Part shown: positions 19,936 through 30,464 of the stretch, one piece after another
Numbering within the stretch: position 1 is the stretch's first letter
Layout: each line of letters starts with the position of its first letter
From: Prochlorococcus sp. AG-355-P18
GTDB taxonomy: Bacteria; Cyanobacteriota; Cyanobacteriia; PCC-6307; Cyanobiaceae
Reading direction: 5' to 3'
Assembly (NCBI GenBank): GCA_003280515.1
Contig: QCER01000003.1
Span: 1-64,000, forward strand
DNA: 64,000 nucleotides
The notes under the pieces: model-generated
What the model was told of the DNA's origin: nothing
Databases searched by the model: none
The model's input: the letters and a program-made list of their open reading frames with translations, nothing else
Program-made: the position numbers and the translations under genes

Positions 19936-20229
19936 ATGAAAGCTAGCAAATATAAATATTTTATTTTTGTGAATCTGATAATACTATTCAACTTCTTTAA
20001 TAGTTATTATTTAGCTCAAACGAAACAAAATTCATTCATAAAATTATTTTGTCTTCAGAGTGTCAAAGAGGAGATGATGAAAGCAGAAATGTTATATAGT
20101 GAAGAGATTGCGAATGAAACTTGTGATTGTTACTACGAAGAGTTTATGCGTACTGCAAGTCATCAAGATGCAAAAACAAAATGTAAATTAGAAACTAAAG
20201 AAAATTTAATTCATAATAGAAAAATTTAA
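19936..20229 (+). CDS. Hypothetical small exported Cys-containing protein
   Basis: Signal-like N-terminus FIFVNLIILFNFFNSYYLAQ, then CLQSV...ETCDCYYEEF...KC. Confidence 0.6.
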   Translation: MKASKYKYFIFVNLIILFNFFNSYYLAQTKQNSFIKLFCLQSVKEEMMKAEMLYSEEIANETCDCYYEEFMRTASHQDAKTKCKLETKENLIHNRKI

Positions 20230-20240
20230 TTATTATTATT

Positions 20241-22013
20241 ATGAGGCCTAAGAACAATCAAAATCCAATAATTAGACTTTATTTAAATCTGATTGAGGAA
20301 AGAAGGTTACTATTTTTTGCTTTTCTTAGTTCCATAATTAATAAAATATTAGATTTAGCTCCCCCTGTAATAATTGGTCTTGCAGTGGATATCGTTGTTA
20401 AGGAACAGAATTCATGGATTGCTAGTTTTGGAATAAAAGCAGTTCCATCACAATTGATTATTCTTGCATTTGCTTCAGTAATAGTTTGGTCTGGTGAATC
20501 TTCCTTTGAATATTTATATTCGATTTTATGGAGAAATTTGGCTCAGCTATCGCAACATAAATTAAGAATAAAAGCTTATGAGCATATCCAGGAATTAGAT
20601 ATGGATTTTTTTGAAAATGATAATACTGGAAGGCTATTATCTATTTTGAATGATGATATAAATCAACTCGAGAGATTTCTAGACCAAGGGGCTAATCAGA
20701 TTATTCAGTTATTTATAACTGTTTTAATAATTGGGGGCACTATGATTTTTGTTGCCCCAAAAATTGCTTTATTTGCTTTCTTCCCTATCCCAATTATATT
20801 TTTGGGATCGATTAAATTTCAAAGGAAGCTTGCTCCAAAATACAGAGATGTTAGAAATAAAGCTGGGCTGTTGGCATCAAGGCTTAATAATAATTTAAGT
20901 GGAATTCTAACCATAAAAAGTTTTACTAAAGAAAAATGGGAACTAAATAGATTAAATAAAGAAAGTCTTGATTATCAAAGAAGTAATAAGGCTGCAATAA
21001 AATTATCCTCTGCTTTTATCCCTCTTATAAGATTTGCAATTTTATTTGCTTTTATAGCGATTCTATTAATTGGAGGTTTCCAAACTTGGAATAAGACACT
21101 CGATGTAGGTACTTATAGTTTTTTAGTGTTTATTACACAAAGACTATTATGGCCTTTAACAACTTTGGGGCATGTTTTAGATGATTTTCAGAGATCTATG
21201 GCTTCAATAGATAGAGTAATTGATCTGATAGATACACCTATAAAAATAAAAGATGGAAAAATAAAAATTGAACCTAAAGATATCAAAGGAGAAATTATTT
21301 TTAATAATGTAAATTTTAATTATCCTGGCCGAGATTTAACTTTAAAAAACATAAATTTCAAAATTGAAAATAACTCAACATTAGGAATTGTTGGTTTAAC
21401 AGGTTCTGGAAAAAGTACAATAATAAAACTACTCCTTAGAATTTATGATAGTAATAATGGTTCAATAATCTTGGATGGAATTTCTATTAAAGAAATAAAT
21501 TTGAAGGATTTAAGAAAGTGTATCTCTTTAGTAAGTCAAGAAACTTATTTATTTCATGGCAGTGTACAAGAGAATATTGCTTATGGCTCAATCAACCCAA
21601 GTCTTAAAGATATTATTAAAGCTTCAAAGATTGCGGAAGCACATAAATTTATTGAACAATTACCAGATGGTTATAAAACTATAGTGGGGGAAAGAGGCCA
21701 AAGGCTCTCAGGAGGACAACGTCAAAGAATTGCCTTGGCTAGAGCTGTTTTAAAGGATGCTCCAATATTAATATTAGATGAAGCTACAGCTTCAGTTGAT
21801 AATGAAACAGAGGCTTTAATTCAAAAATCGTTATCTAAAATTACAAAAGAAAGAACGACTATAGTAATAGCTCATAGATTAAGCACTATAAAAAATGCGG
21901 ATAATATCCTAGTTATTGATAAAGGTAAAATAGTTGAAAGCGGAAAACATGAAAAACTATTAGATCAGAACAAAATATATGCTGATTTGTGGAATGTTCA
22001 AGTGGGAATCTAG
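20241..22013 (+). CDS. ABC transporter, fused permease/ATPase (MsbA/MDR-like)
   Basis: N-terminal TM domain; VGLTGSGKSTIIKLLL, LSGGQRQRIALARAVLKDAPILILDEATASVD. Confidence 0.95.
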   Translation: MRPKNNQNPIIRLYLNLIEERRLLFFAFLSSIINKILDLAPPVIIGLAVDIVVKEQNSWIASFGIKAVPSQLIILAFASVIVWSGESSFEYLYSILWRNLAQLSQHKLRIKAYEHIQELDMDFFENDNTGRLLSILNDDINQLERFLDQGANQIIQLFITVLIIGGTMIFVAPKIALFAFFPIPIIFLGSIKFQRKLAPKYRDVRNKAGLLASRLNNNLSGILTIKSFTKEKWELNRLNKESLDYQRSNKAAIKLSSAFIPLIRFAILFAFIAILLIGGFQTWNKTLDVGTYSFLVFITQRLLWPLTTLGHVLDDFQRSMASIDRVIDLIDTPIKIKDGKIKIEPKDIKGEIIFNNVNFNYPGRDLTLKNINFKIENNSTLGIVGLTGSGKSTIIKLLLRIYDSNNGSIILDGISIKEINLKDLRKCISLVSQETYLFHGSVQENIAYGSINPSLKDIIKASKIAEAHKFIEQLPDGYKTIVGERGQRLSGGQRQRIALARAVLKDAPILILDEATASVDNETEALIQKSLSKITKERTTIVIAHRLSTIKNADNILVIDKGKIVESGKHEKLLDQNKIYADLWNVQVGI

Positions 22014-22027
22014 TAAGAATTTCTTAA

Positions 22028-22585
22028 CTATATTAAGAAATTAAATGATTCAATTACGTTACTAAACATATCGTCAACTTTATTCCACCTTTCTTCATTT
22101 GTTCCCACAGCGAAAGTGTAAAGTGTGCCTCTGTCAATTACGACAGTAGCTAATTCATGTCTTGCCTGTTCATTTAAATTTAATTCATACTCTAAATCAT
22201 AGAAAATATGATTGGATGCCTCCCTCTTATTGGCATTTATAAGTTTTACCTCTCTACCTGATCCTTCGGGAGCAATGACTTTATTAATTAAGGTTTGACC
22301 TACTTCACTTGGGCTTCCTAATTGTTCTAATTGAACCTCTTTATTGACATCAGAAATAACTAAACTTAAGGTCTCATTACTATTTATTAAATCATGATAA
22401 ATAATTTCAGGCCCTCCATCGACTTTTATTCTAGTCCATCCTGTTGGATACAAAAAGGCATATCTACCATCTGGACTTTGATAAGCTTCTAATCCGGCAT
22501 TTAGTCCGCCACTACAAGAACTCAGTGTTAAACACAAAAAAAACAAAAATAAATATTTGAAAGGGTTAAATTTAATATTTTTCAT
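22028..22585 (-). CDS. psbP: Photosystem II oxygen-evolving complex lipoprotein PsbP
   Basis: Lipobox LTLSSCSGG; AYQSPDGRYAFLYPTGWTRIKVDGGPEIIYHDLI typical cyanobacterial PsbP. Confidence 0.9.
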   Translation of the reverse strand: MKNIKFNPFKYLFLFFLCLTLSSCSGGLNAGLEAYQSPDGRYAFLYPTGWTRIKVDGGPEIIYHDLINSNETLSLVISDVNKEVQLEQLGSPSEVGQTLINKVIAPEGSGREVKLINANKREASNHIFYDLEYELNLNEQARHELATVVIDRGTLYTFAVGTNEERWNKVDDMFSNVIESFNFLI

Positions 22586-22688
22586 TTTGTTTGAAATTAC
22601 TAACTAAAAACATAATAAGACATTAAAAGCAAACAATTATGGCAATTCGGAATTTTGCGTCTAAATTATCTCTAGAAATAGTTTAATT

Positions 22689-23288
22689 TTGATTACTTAT
22701 ACCAAACCACTTTCAAAATTAATCGGTCATTTTGAGAAATTCCCAGGGATTGGTCCAAGAACAGCGCAACGATTAGCGCTGTTTATTTTAAAACAACCTG
22801 AAAGTACAATAAGAGAATTTTCAAAGGCTCTGTTAGAAGCACATAGTAATGTTGGTCGTTGCAAAAAATGTTTCAATTTGACTTCAGAAGATGAATGCGA
22901 AATTTGTAGAAATACTGAAAGAAATCAAAAACTAATCTGTGTCGTAGCAGAAACTAAAGATTTGCTTGCTTTGGAGCGCGCCAGAGAATTTAAAGGTGTT
23001 TACCATGTTATTGGTGGTTTAATATCCCCAATGGATTCTGTTGGCCCCGAACTCTTAGAAATAAGAAGCTTGGTAGAAAGAGTTAGCAAGTCTGAAATAG
23101 ATGAGATCATATTGGCATTGACCCCAAGTGTTGAGGGAGATACAACAAGTCTTTATATTGGAAAGTTGTTAGCCCCTTTTACTAAAGTTACGAGAATTGC
23201 ATATGGGCTCCCAATGGGCAGTGAACTTGAATATGTGGATGAAGTTACCCTTGCAAGGGCCTTAGAAGGCAGAACAAAACTAAAGTAG
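22689..23288 (+). CDS. recR: Recombination mediator protein RecR
   Basis: [40 protein letters not shown] zinc finger, Toprim [22 protein letters not shown] start. Confidence 0.97.
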   Translation: MITYTKPLSKLIGHFEKFPGIGPRTAQRLALFILKQPESTIREFSKALLEAHSNVGRCKKCFNLTSEDECEICRNTERNQKLICVVAETKDLLALERAREFKGVYHVIGGLISPMDSVGPELLEIRSLVERVSKSEIDEIILALTPSVEGDTTSLYIGKLLAPFTKVTRIAYGLPMGSELEYVDEVTLARALEGRTKLK

Positions 23289-23291
23289 ATA

Positions 23292-24191
23292 ATGAGAGAC
23301 AATAATCTAATCAAGAAAGAACAAATCTTAAGACTTCCCTCTTGGATTAAATTTCCTATTAGTAAAGCTACAGAATTCGAAAAAATACAAACACTTATCA
23401 AAAAATCAAATATTCATACTATTTGTGAAGAAGCAAGATGTCCAAATAGAGCAGAATGTTATGCCTCAGGAACAGCCACCTTCTTACTTGGTGGATCGAT
23501 ATGTTCTCGTTCATGTGCTTTTTGTCAGGTAAATAAAGGTAGACCTAGTTCTATCAATATTGATGAATGTACTCAAGTCGCTGAAGCAGTTAAAGTACTA
23601 AATTTGAAATATGTTGTTTTGACATCTGTAGCTAGAGACGATCTCCCTGATCATGGTGCAAATTTATTTATATCTACAATTGATGAGATTAGAAAAATTG
23701 ATTTAACAATTAAAATTGAAGTTTTAACTCCTGATTTATGGGGTGGAGGCAAAAATCTTGATGAATCAAATAACCTTCAGACTGAAAGATTGAAGATGAT
23801 TTTAGAAAAAGACCCAATATGCTTTAATCATAATCTTGAAACTGTTGAAAGACTGCAAAAAGAAGTTAGGAGGGGTGCAAATTACAAAAAATCCCTCAGT
23901 TTACTGAAAAAGTCAAAAGCTATTGCTCCTCATATTCAAACTAAATCAGGCATTATGTTAGGTCTTGGTGAAACATTGGATGAAATAAAACATACAATTT
24001 ATGATCTTAAAAAAATAGATTGTGATCAGATTACAATCGGCCAATATTTAAGGCCCTCATTAAATCATTTGGCAGTTAAAAAATATTGGCATCCATCGGA
24101 GTTTGAATATTTATATCGCTTCTCTAAAGAATTAGGATTCCAGAAAGTATCTTCTGGCCCCTTAGTTAGAAGTAGTTATCATGCAGGTTGA
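23292..24191 (+). CDS. lipA: Lipoyl synthase
   Basis: CEEARCPNRAECYASGTATFLLGGSICSRSCAFCQVNKGRP: N-terminal Cys cluster and radical-SAM CX3CX2C. Confidence 0.97.
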   Translation: MRDNNLIKKEQILRLPSWIKFPISKATEFEKIQTLIKKSNIHTICEEARCPNRAECYASGTATFLLGGSICSRSCAFCQVNKGRPSSINIDECTQVAEAVKVLNLKYVVLTSVARDDLPDHGANLFISTIDEIRKIDLTIKIEVLTPDLWGGGKNLDESNNLQTERLKMILEKDPICFNHNLETVERLQKEVRRGANYKKSLSLLKKSKAIAPHIQTKSGIMLGLGETLDEIKHTIYDLKKIDCDQITIGQYLRPSLNHLAVKKYWHPSEFEYLYRFSKELGFQKVSSGPLVRSSYHAG

Positions 24192-24688
24192 TTTTCTTCA
24201 ATTAAAGAGAGTTTCTTTTCAAGTTTCTTCAATATGAGAATACATTCTCCGCTCATAAGTGTACCCGCACCTCCCCAGACTAATCTTAATAAGAGGTCTA
24301 CCGGGTTAGAACCAACTTCTTTCACAATTTTAAAGCCTATTAACTTAAAATATCTTACAAGTTTTTTACTATATCCTTCACTGTCAAAAATAGCTAAAAG
24401 TCTTGCTTTGTTACTTGATTTTTTTTCAATTGCCCAAGCCATAGTTGTTGCCCATATTAATTCAGAAACAAAAGCCGGAGATTTACTAAGGATTCTTAAT
24501 GTATCAAGCTGAATACCTTGTTTATTAAAATAAGTCCAACCTTTCATCTCGGCCCAAATCTTTATAACGTTATCTTTCTGTTCTGCTATAACAATTCTAA
24601 AAAAACATAATCCAAGAGTTTCTCTAACTTGAATTTTAATTAATAATCCAATAGTACCTGCTAATTTTTCTAATTCTTCAACTTTCAT
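24179..24688 (-). CDS. Conserved hypothetical protein
   Basis: 169-aa ORF; no recognised motif; 13-bp convergent overlap with lipA. Confidence 0.7.
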   Translation of the reverse strand: MKVEELEKLAGTIGLLIKIQVRETLGLCFFRIVIAEQKDNVIKIWAEMKGWTYFNKQGIQLDTLRILSKSPAFVSELIWATTMAWAIEKKSSNKARLLAIFDSEGYSKKLVRYFKLIGFKIVKEVGSNPVDLLLRLVWGGAGTLMSGECILILKKLEKKLSLIEENQPA

Positions 24689-24700
24689 GATTTTGGAAAA

Positions 24701-25633
24701 TTAGCCCTGATAAATTTTAGGATTCTCAACTTTTAATCTATCGATCTGTTTTTGTCTTTCTTCAAATCTTTTTCTATCATCATCACTGAATTGATTTATG
24801 CAGAAATGACATTGAATGCCCTCCCTATATTCTTTTCTTTTTTGATCTTTAATTGAAACTGGCATTCCACATGCATGACAAATAGAATAGGTACCTTTTT
24901 CTAATTCATGATTTAAAGCAACTCTTTTATCAAAAACAAAACATTCACCTTCAAATAAATTTTTTTCTTCTGATACGTCATCAAGGTATTGTAAAATTCC
25001 TCCTTGCAGATGATATATATTTTTATAACCTTTCTTTTTTAATAAACTAGTAGCTTTTTCACATCTGATGCCCCCGGTACAAAACATGGCTATATTTGTA
25101 GATTCTTTATTTTCTAAGTGAGTATCTAAATGATCATCAATCCACTTTGGGAATTCACTAAAGTTTTTTGTATTTGGGTTTATAGAATTCTGAAATGTCC
25201 CTATAGAAACCTCATAATGATTTCTAGTATCAATAACTATTGTATTTTGATTTTTGATCAACTTATTCCAATTTGCTGAGTTAATATAAGTCCCGTTCTC
25301 TCGCGAAGGATTAATTCCAGGGACACCCATGGTAACTATTTCTTTCTTGATTTTTATTTTTAATTTTTTGAAGACTTTCTTCTTTGAAAAGTTTACTTTT
25401 ATATTCAAATTTCTATTATCTGTATATTTGTTAAGTAAATTGATAGCGATATCAATTACATTTTTTTCAGCACAAATAGTTCCATTAATACCCTCACTTG
25501 CAAAAATCAATAAACCTGACAGATCATTTTCATTCTCGATTTCTAATAATTTATTTTTAAGTTCAAGAATAAAGTTTTCTTGAAACGGAAAGAAAGAGTA
25601 AAATGAAACTATTTTGTAACTTTTGCTTTTCAT
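24701..25633 (-). CDS. trhO: Rhodanese-domain tRNA uridine(34) hydroxylase TrhO (YceA family)
   Basis: [13 protein letters not shown], rhodanese loop [11 protein letters not shown]-terminal CHACGMPV...CHFC. Confidence 0.92.
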   Translation of the reverse strand: MKSKSYKIVSFYSFFPFQENFILELKNKLLEIENENDLSGLLIFASEGINGTICAEKNVIDIAINLLNKYTDNRNLNIKVNFSKKKVFKKLKIKIKKEIVTMGVPGINPSRENGTYINSANWNKLIKNQNTIVIDTRNHYEVSIGTFQNSINPNTKNFSEFPKWIDDHLDTHLENKESTNIAMFCTGGIRCEKATSLLKKKGYKNIYHLQGGILQYLDDVSEEKNLFEGECFVFDKRVALNHELEKGTYSICHACGMPVSIKDQKRKEYREGIQCHFCINQFSDDDRKRFEERQKQIDRLKVENPKIYQG

Positions 25634-26637
25634 AAAGAAGATAATTTTTTTTCATACGTTGCAAAATCTTTATTAAATGATACTCCAACCTCTTCAAGAA
25701 GTTTTCTGTCTGATTGAAAAGATGGATTTGAAGTCGTGAGTAACTCATCTCCGTAAAAAATTGAATTTGCACCGCATTGAAAACATAAAATTTGAGCTTC
25801 TTTTGAGAGCTTTTCTCGACCTGCACTTAATCTTATTTTACTTTTTGGCATAAGAATTCTTGCTGTAGCTATCATCCTTATCATCTCAATAGAGTCAATT
25901 TCTTCATTATCTTCTAAACCAGTGCCTTCAATAGCTACTAATGAATTTATAGGAACACTTTCAGGATGTGGATTCATGTTTGAAAGCACTTCCAAAAGAG
26001 ATGCTCTATCGCCGTTAGTTTCACCTAAACCGATTATTCCTCCACAACAAACATTTATTCCTGCATTTCTAACTCTTTTTATAGTATCTAGCCTGTCTTG
26101 ATAAGTTCTAGTCGTAATAATATTTTTATAATATTCAGGACTAGTATCAAGGTTATGGTTATACGCTGTCAAACCTGCATCAGCAAGTCTGGAAGCTTGT
26201 TCTTGTGTAAGCATTCCAGCTGTAACGCATGCTTCCATTCCTAAATTTCTTACACCGCTAACCATCTCTAACATTGCATTAAAAGATTTCCCATCTCTAA
26301 TTTCTCTCCATGCCCAACCCATGCAAAACCTATCTGCACCCTCACTTTTTGCTATTTGAGCTCTCGCTAAAACCTCTTCAACTTGAAATTGTGGATGACT
26401 TTTGATTTCGCTAGCACTGTAAATTGATTGGCTACAATATGAACAATTTTCCTCGCAGCCTCCTGTTTTTACACTGAACAAAGATGCTAGTTGTATATTG
26501 TAGTTGTTGAATTTCCTGTGAATGACCTGTGATTCCCACATTAAATCAATCAGAGGCATATTAAGTATTTCCAATATCTCCTTTTTATTCCAATCGAACC
26601 TAATTTCTCTTAATGACTGATTATTAGAATAAGACAT
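25630..26637 (-). CDS. bioB: Biotin synthase
   Basis: [17 protein letters not shown] radical-SAM motif, [24 protein letters not shown]. Confidence 0.97.
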   Translation of the reverse strand: MSYSNNQSLREIRFDWNKKEILEILNMPLIDLMWESQVIHRKFNNYNIQLASLFSVKTGGCEENCSYCSQSIYSASEIKSHPQFQVEEVLARAQIAKSEGADRFCMGWAWREIRDGKSFNAMLEMVSGVRNLGMEACVTAGMLTQEQASRLADAGLTAYNHNLDTSPEYYKNIITTRTYQDRLDTIKRVRNAGINVCCGGIIGLGETNGDRASLLEVLSNMNPHPESVPINSLVAIEGTGLEDNEEIDSIEMIRMIATARILMPKSKIRLSAGREKLSKEAQILCFQCGANSIFYGDELLTTSNPSFQSDRKLLEEVGVSFNKDFATYEKKLSSL

Positions 26638-26654
26638 TTTCGTTAGGAAGAGTA

Positions 26655-27446
26655 TTATGAATCTTCAAGAGATTCATTTGGTAATGATTCTATACCGCCG
26701 AATCGTCTATTCCTTGATTGGTAATCAATGATTGCTTTTAGAAATTCAAACTCATTGAAGTCTGGCCACATCACATCAGATATGTAAATTTCTGAATAAG
26801 CTAATTGCCATAAAAGAAAATTACTGATCCTTTTTTCTCCACTAGTTCTTATTAGTAACTCTGGATCTTTAATTCCTCGAGTCAATAGTTCTGAATTAAA
26901 TAATTCTTCATTAACCTCACTTGGCTTTATTTCACCAGAAGCAGATTTTAATGCTAATTCTTTTGCAACTTTTACAATTTCTTGTCTACCACCGTAATTA
27001 GCACATACATTCAATAAAAATTTATTGTTGTTTTTAGTAAGAGATTCTGAAGTATATATGATTTTTTTAAGAGTTTCTGGAAAAGGAGTTAAGTCTCCAA
27101 TAAATTTAATTTTTGTTGATTCTTCATGTAACTCTTCAATTTCGTTTCTCAAGACTTCACTAAAAAGATTTATGAGGAAATCAACCTCTTTTGTTGGCCT
27201 TGTCCAATTCTCAGTTGAAAAAGCGTAAACAGTTAGTATTTTGCAACCTAATTTTTTTGATGATTTGAGAATTTCTTTTAAAACACTAACGCCTCTTTTA
27301 TGACCATATGTACGCGGCAAGCCTTTATTTGTTGCCCATCTACCATTACCGTCCATAATTATTGCAACATGTTCTGGAACCTTTTGCTTATCTATTTTCA
27401 TGGATAAGTTATTATTTTTCTTGTCAATTATTTTCCCTAAACTCAT
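26655..27446 (-). CDS. uppS: Isoprenyl (undecaprenyl diphosphate) synthase
   Basis: [70 protein letters not shown]. Confidence 0.97.
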   Translation of the reverse strand: MSLGKIIDKKNNNLSMKIDKQKVPEHVAIIMDGNGRWATNKGLPRTYGHKRGVSVLKEILKSSKKLGCKILTVYAFSTENWTRPTKEVDFLINLFSEVLRNEIEELHEESTKIKFIGDLTPFPETLKKIIYTSESLTKNNNKFLLNVCANYGGRQEIVKVAKELALKSASGEIKPSEVNEELFNSELLTRGIKDPELLIRTSGEKRISNFLLWQLAYSEIYISDVMWPDFNEFEFLKAIIDYQSRNRRFGGIESLPNESLEDS

Positions 27447-27449
27447 AAG

Positions 27450-28358
27450 TTAATCATTTTTGTTGAGAAAGATAGCAGGCTTTTCGTTCTCTTTACCATT
27501 AGAATCACTGATAATATTATCACTTGGCTTTGTATTTTGTGATAAAGAATTTTTCCCTAAAGATGATTTATTCGTTCCCATAGTATTTTGATTACCAATT
27601 AAATTTATAAGAAGTTCTTGTAACCTGCTGCTGGTAATTGGTCTTTCAAGTTTCCCTTGGTTTGCTAATGATAATGTACCTGTCTCTTCAGAGACAACAA
27701 TACAAATACACCTGTCAAATCTTTCTGTAATTCCCAAAGCAGCAAGATGTCTAGTTCCGTATCTACTTATTCCTTGCCTAGATAAAGGGAGAATTACCCC
27801 TGCAGATATTATTTTATTCCCTTTCACAAGAACAGCCCCATCATGTAAGGGTGTATCTGTTGCAAAAAGATTTATTAATAGGTCAGTTGATAATTGTGCC
27901 TCAATATTAGTACCTGAATATAAAAAATCTTCAGGTCTCAAGTCACTCCCCAAGTCTACAACTATTAGAGCGCCCCTTCTGTTTTGAGAGAGTTTACCTG
28001 CAGTATCAACTAATTGAGAAATGGTAGTTGAAGTTGCTCTAAATTCCTTTGGTGGATTTCCTAGTATTACAGCTAGCCTGCCAGTGCCTAATAGTTCCAT
28101 TAATCTTCTTAACTCTCCTTGCCAAAGGATCGCTAATGATAGAGAGCAGGCAAGAACTACTGCATCAATTAATTTTGATGTTAGTGGTAAGTATGCATAT
28201 CTTTGAATAAACCATGCTGATGAAACTAAAAACAAATATCCTCTAAGGAGCCATAATGTTCTTTGTTCTTTTACTCTAGAGAATAATAAAAGTCCGAAAC
28301 CAACAGCAAATAAGACATCCAACAATAGCTTTAAATTTATAATTCCCCAGAAATTCAC
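27450..28358 (-). CDS. cdaA: Diadenylate cyclase CdaA
   Basis: N-terminal TM segments; DAC motifs PLHDGAVLV and SRYGTRHLAALG (TRH where RHR is usual). Confidence 0.93.
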   Translation of the reverse strand: MNFWGIINLKLLLDVLFAVGFGLLLFSRVKEQRTLWLLRGYLFLVSSAWFIQRYAYLPLTSKLIDAVVLACSLSLAILWQGELRRLMELLGTGRLAVILGNPPKEFRATSTTISQLVDTAGKLSQNRRGALIVVDLGSDLRPEDFLYSGTNIEAQLSTDLLINLFATDTPLHDGAVLVKGNKIISAGVILPLSRQGISRYGTRHLAALGITERFDRCICIVVSEETGTLSLANQGKLERPITSSRLQELLINLIGNQNTMGTNKSSLGKNSLSQNTKPSDNIISDSNGKENEKPAIFLNKND

Positions 28359-28386
28359 ACTAAAAACAAAATTAATTTAAATGTAC

Positions 28387-29760
28387 CTAATTTTGTCTAA
28401 TAAAGCGATCAGGCAAAACATCATATCTTAGAAGATCAGAAGGACTTTCTCTTTTTTGAATAATCTCGGCTTCTCCATTGCAAACTACAAGAGCTGCAGG
28501 TCTTGGAATTCTGTTGTAGTTAGAACTCATTGAATTATTATATGCACCAGTACCAAAAACACATATAAGATCTCCTGTTTTGCAATCTGCTAGTTCTATC
28601 TCCTTAAACAATACATCTCCTGATTCGCAATGCTTGCCAGCGATAGTATATTTACTCTTTGAATCGATATTAAAGGGATTTTTTACCAAACATGCGGAAT
28701 AATTTGATTGATATGTTATTGGCCTTGGATTATCACTCATCCCGCCATCAACAGACAAATAAGTTCTGATTCCAGGGATTTCTTTAAAAGCCCCAATTTT
28801 GTAAATTGTTATACCTGCTGTAGATACGACGGATCTCCCAGGTTCACACATCAATTTAGGTAAATCTAAATTGTTTTTTTTACATGATTCAACTACAGAG
28901 GTGGAAATTGTTTTTACCCATTCATCAATAGAAGGGGGGTCGTCTTTTTTTGTATATTTTATGCCTAAGCCTCCACCTACATTTAGTTCTTGAATATTAT
29001 GGCCAAATTTCTTGGCATCTAAAATTACCTTTACCATTATTTCACCAAGATCCTTATGAGGGTCTAGTTCAAAAATTTGGGAACCAATATGAGCATGTAT
29101 TCCTTTTAACTTAAGGTGTTTAGTGTGGCTTATGCTTTCAAATATATTATTCAAATATTCGATCCCAAAACCAAATTTGCTATCAAATGAACCTGTTCTT
29201 ATGTACTCATGTGTGTGGCATTCTATCCCAGGTGTGAAGCGAATCATAATTTCTAAGTCAAGATTTAATGCATTTGATATATCCTCTAGTCTTTTTAAGT
29301 CATAGTCATTATCTACAATTATTTTAATATTATTTCTAATTGCGAAATCTATTTCTTTATCAGATTTATTGTTCCCATGAAAAACAATTTTTTCATTTGG
29401 TACACCACCCTTTAATGCAGTTAATAATTCTCCCTCCGAAACCGCATCAAGACCTAAACCTTCTCCAGAAATAAGGTTACTCATAAAAATAGAGCTATTT
29501 GCTTTGGAGGCGTATATGGGGAGTGATTCACCTGGATAATATTTTTCTAATGCTTGTTTATAAGCTCTGCAAGACTTTCTTAAAGTGATTTCATCCAGAA
29601 TATACAGAGGAGAATCATATTTTTTAACTAATTCTTCGATAGAACATCCACCAACTGACAATTTTCCATCTTCTCCAATGGATGTAGTAATTGGTACGAT
29701 ATTTTTATTGGGACTTTCCAAGTCAATTTTCTGTTTTAAAAAAGATTGTTTTTCTTCCAT
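28387..29760 (-). CDS. lysA: Diaminopimelate decarboxylase
   Basis: SPLYILDEITLRKSCRAYKQAL, YASKANSS PLP lysine, HAHIGSQI, GGGLGI, CEPGRSVV. Confidence 0.96.
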   Translation of the reverse strand: MEEKQSFLKQKIDLESPNKNIVPITTSIGEDGKLSVGGCSIEELVKKYDSPLYILDEITLRKSCRAYKQALEKYYPGESLPIYASKANSSIFMSNLISGEGLGLDAVSEGELLTALKGGVPNEKIVFHGNNKSDKEIDFAIRNNIKIIVDNDYDLKRLEDISNALNLDLEIMIRFTPGIECHTHEYIRTGSFDSKFGFGIEYLNNIFESISHTKHLKLKGIHAHIGSQIFELDPHKDLGEIMVKVILDAKKFGHNIQELNVGGGLGIKYTKKDDPPSIDEWVKTISTSVVESCKKNNLDLPKLMCEPGRSVVSTAGITIYKIGAFKEIPGIRTYLSVDGGMSDNPRPITYQSNYSACLVKNPFNIDSKSKYTIAGKHCESGDVLFKEIELADCKTGDLICVFGTGAYNNSMSSNYNRIPRPAALVVCNGEAEIIQKRESPSDLLRYDVLPDRFIRQN

Positions 29761-29842
29761 AAGATAATTTTAAGTAAAGCTTTACCAAAACTGTCATATT
29801 TTATAATGACTCTAGATTTGAACTCTACATATACATATTAAA

Positions 29843-30289
29843 ATGATATCTATTAAGCAAATAAATGAGAAAGATATTGATTTATGTTATGAATTAGATT
29901 CAAATACGATTTCGCTATGGTCTAAGAAACAATGGGCTCACGAATTCAAAAAAAAAGGTACAAAAATCTTTGGTTTGTTAGTTAAAAATTTATTAATTGG
30001 AATATGTGTTTTTCAAGTAATTCTTGATGAAGCTCAAATAAATTATTTTGTTGTAAATAAGAAATTCAGAAAAAAGGGTTTTGGATCTTATCTTATGGGC
30101 TATTTAATAAAAAAATGTGAAAAATTAAATCTAAACAAATTACTTTTAGAGGTTTCTCAAAGCAATCTTACTGCCCAAAAATTTTATAGTCGCTTTGATT
30201 TTTCTACTGTAGGGATAAGAAAGAATTATTATAAAGATGGTTCCCATGCTCTTTTAAAAGAAAAAAAATTAACAACTAAAATAATATAA
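29843..30289 (+). CDS. rimI: GNAT N-acetyltransferase, RimI-like
   Basis: NYFVVNKKFRKKGFGSYLM acetyl-CoA loop, LLEVSQSNLTAQKFYSRFDFSTVGIRKNYY. Confidence 0.85.
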   Translation: MISIKQINEKDIDLCYELDSNTISLWSKKQWAHEFKKKGTKIFGLLVKNLLIGICVFQVILDEAQINYFVVNKKFRKKGFGSYLMGYLIKKCEKLNLNKLLLEVSQSNLTAQKFYSRFDFSTVGIRKNYYKDGSHALLKEKKLTTKII

Positions 30290-30419
30290 AAATTTAATTG
30301 TTCGGATAACCAGAATGCTTGAAATTACTATAATTTATTGCTATATCACTAAAAAAGTTCGATTTAATTCAATAAATTACATTTTTGGGTATTCACAAAA
30401 GCTCATTCTGAACACAAAA

Positions 30420-30448
30420 TTGACATATTACTGGTAGGTTATTAATAA
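30420..30448 (+). promoter_or_regulatory. Putative sigma70-type promoter upstream of clpC
   Basis: TTGACA at 30420-30425, then TAATAA at 30443-30448 (17-nt spacer). Confidence 0.4.
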
Positions 30449-30464
30449 GAATCTAACTTTTCTA

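Noticed and set aside
30314-30436. 40-codon ORF upstream of clpC
   Set aside because: Overlaps the proposed clpC promoter and has no motif or conserved look
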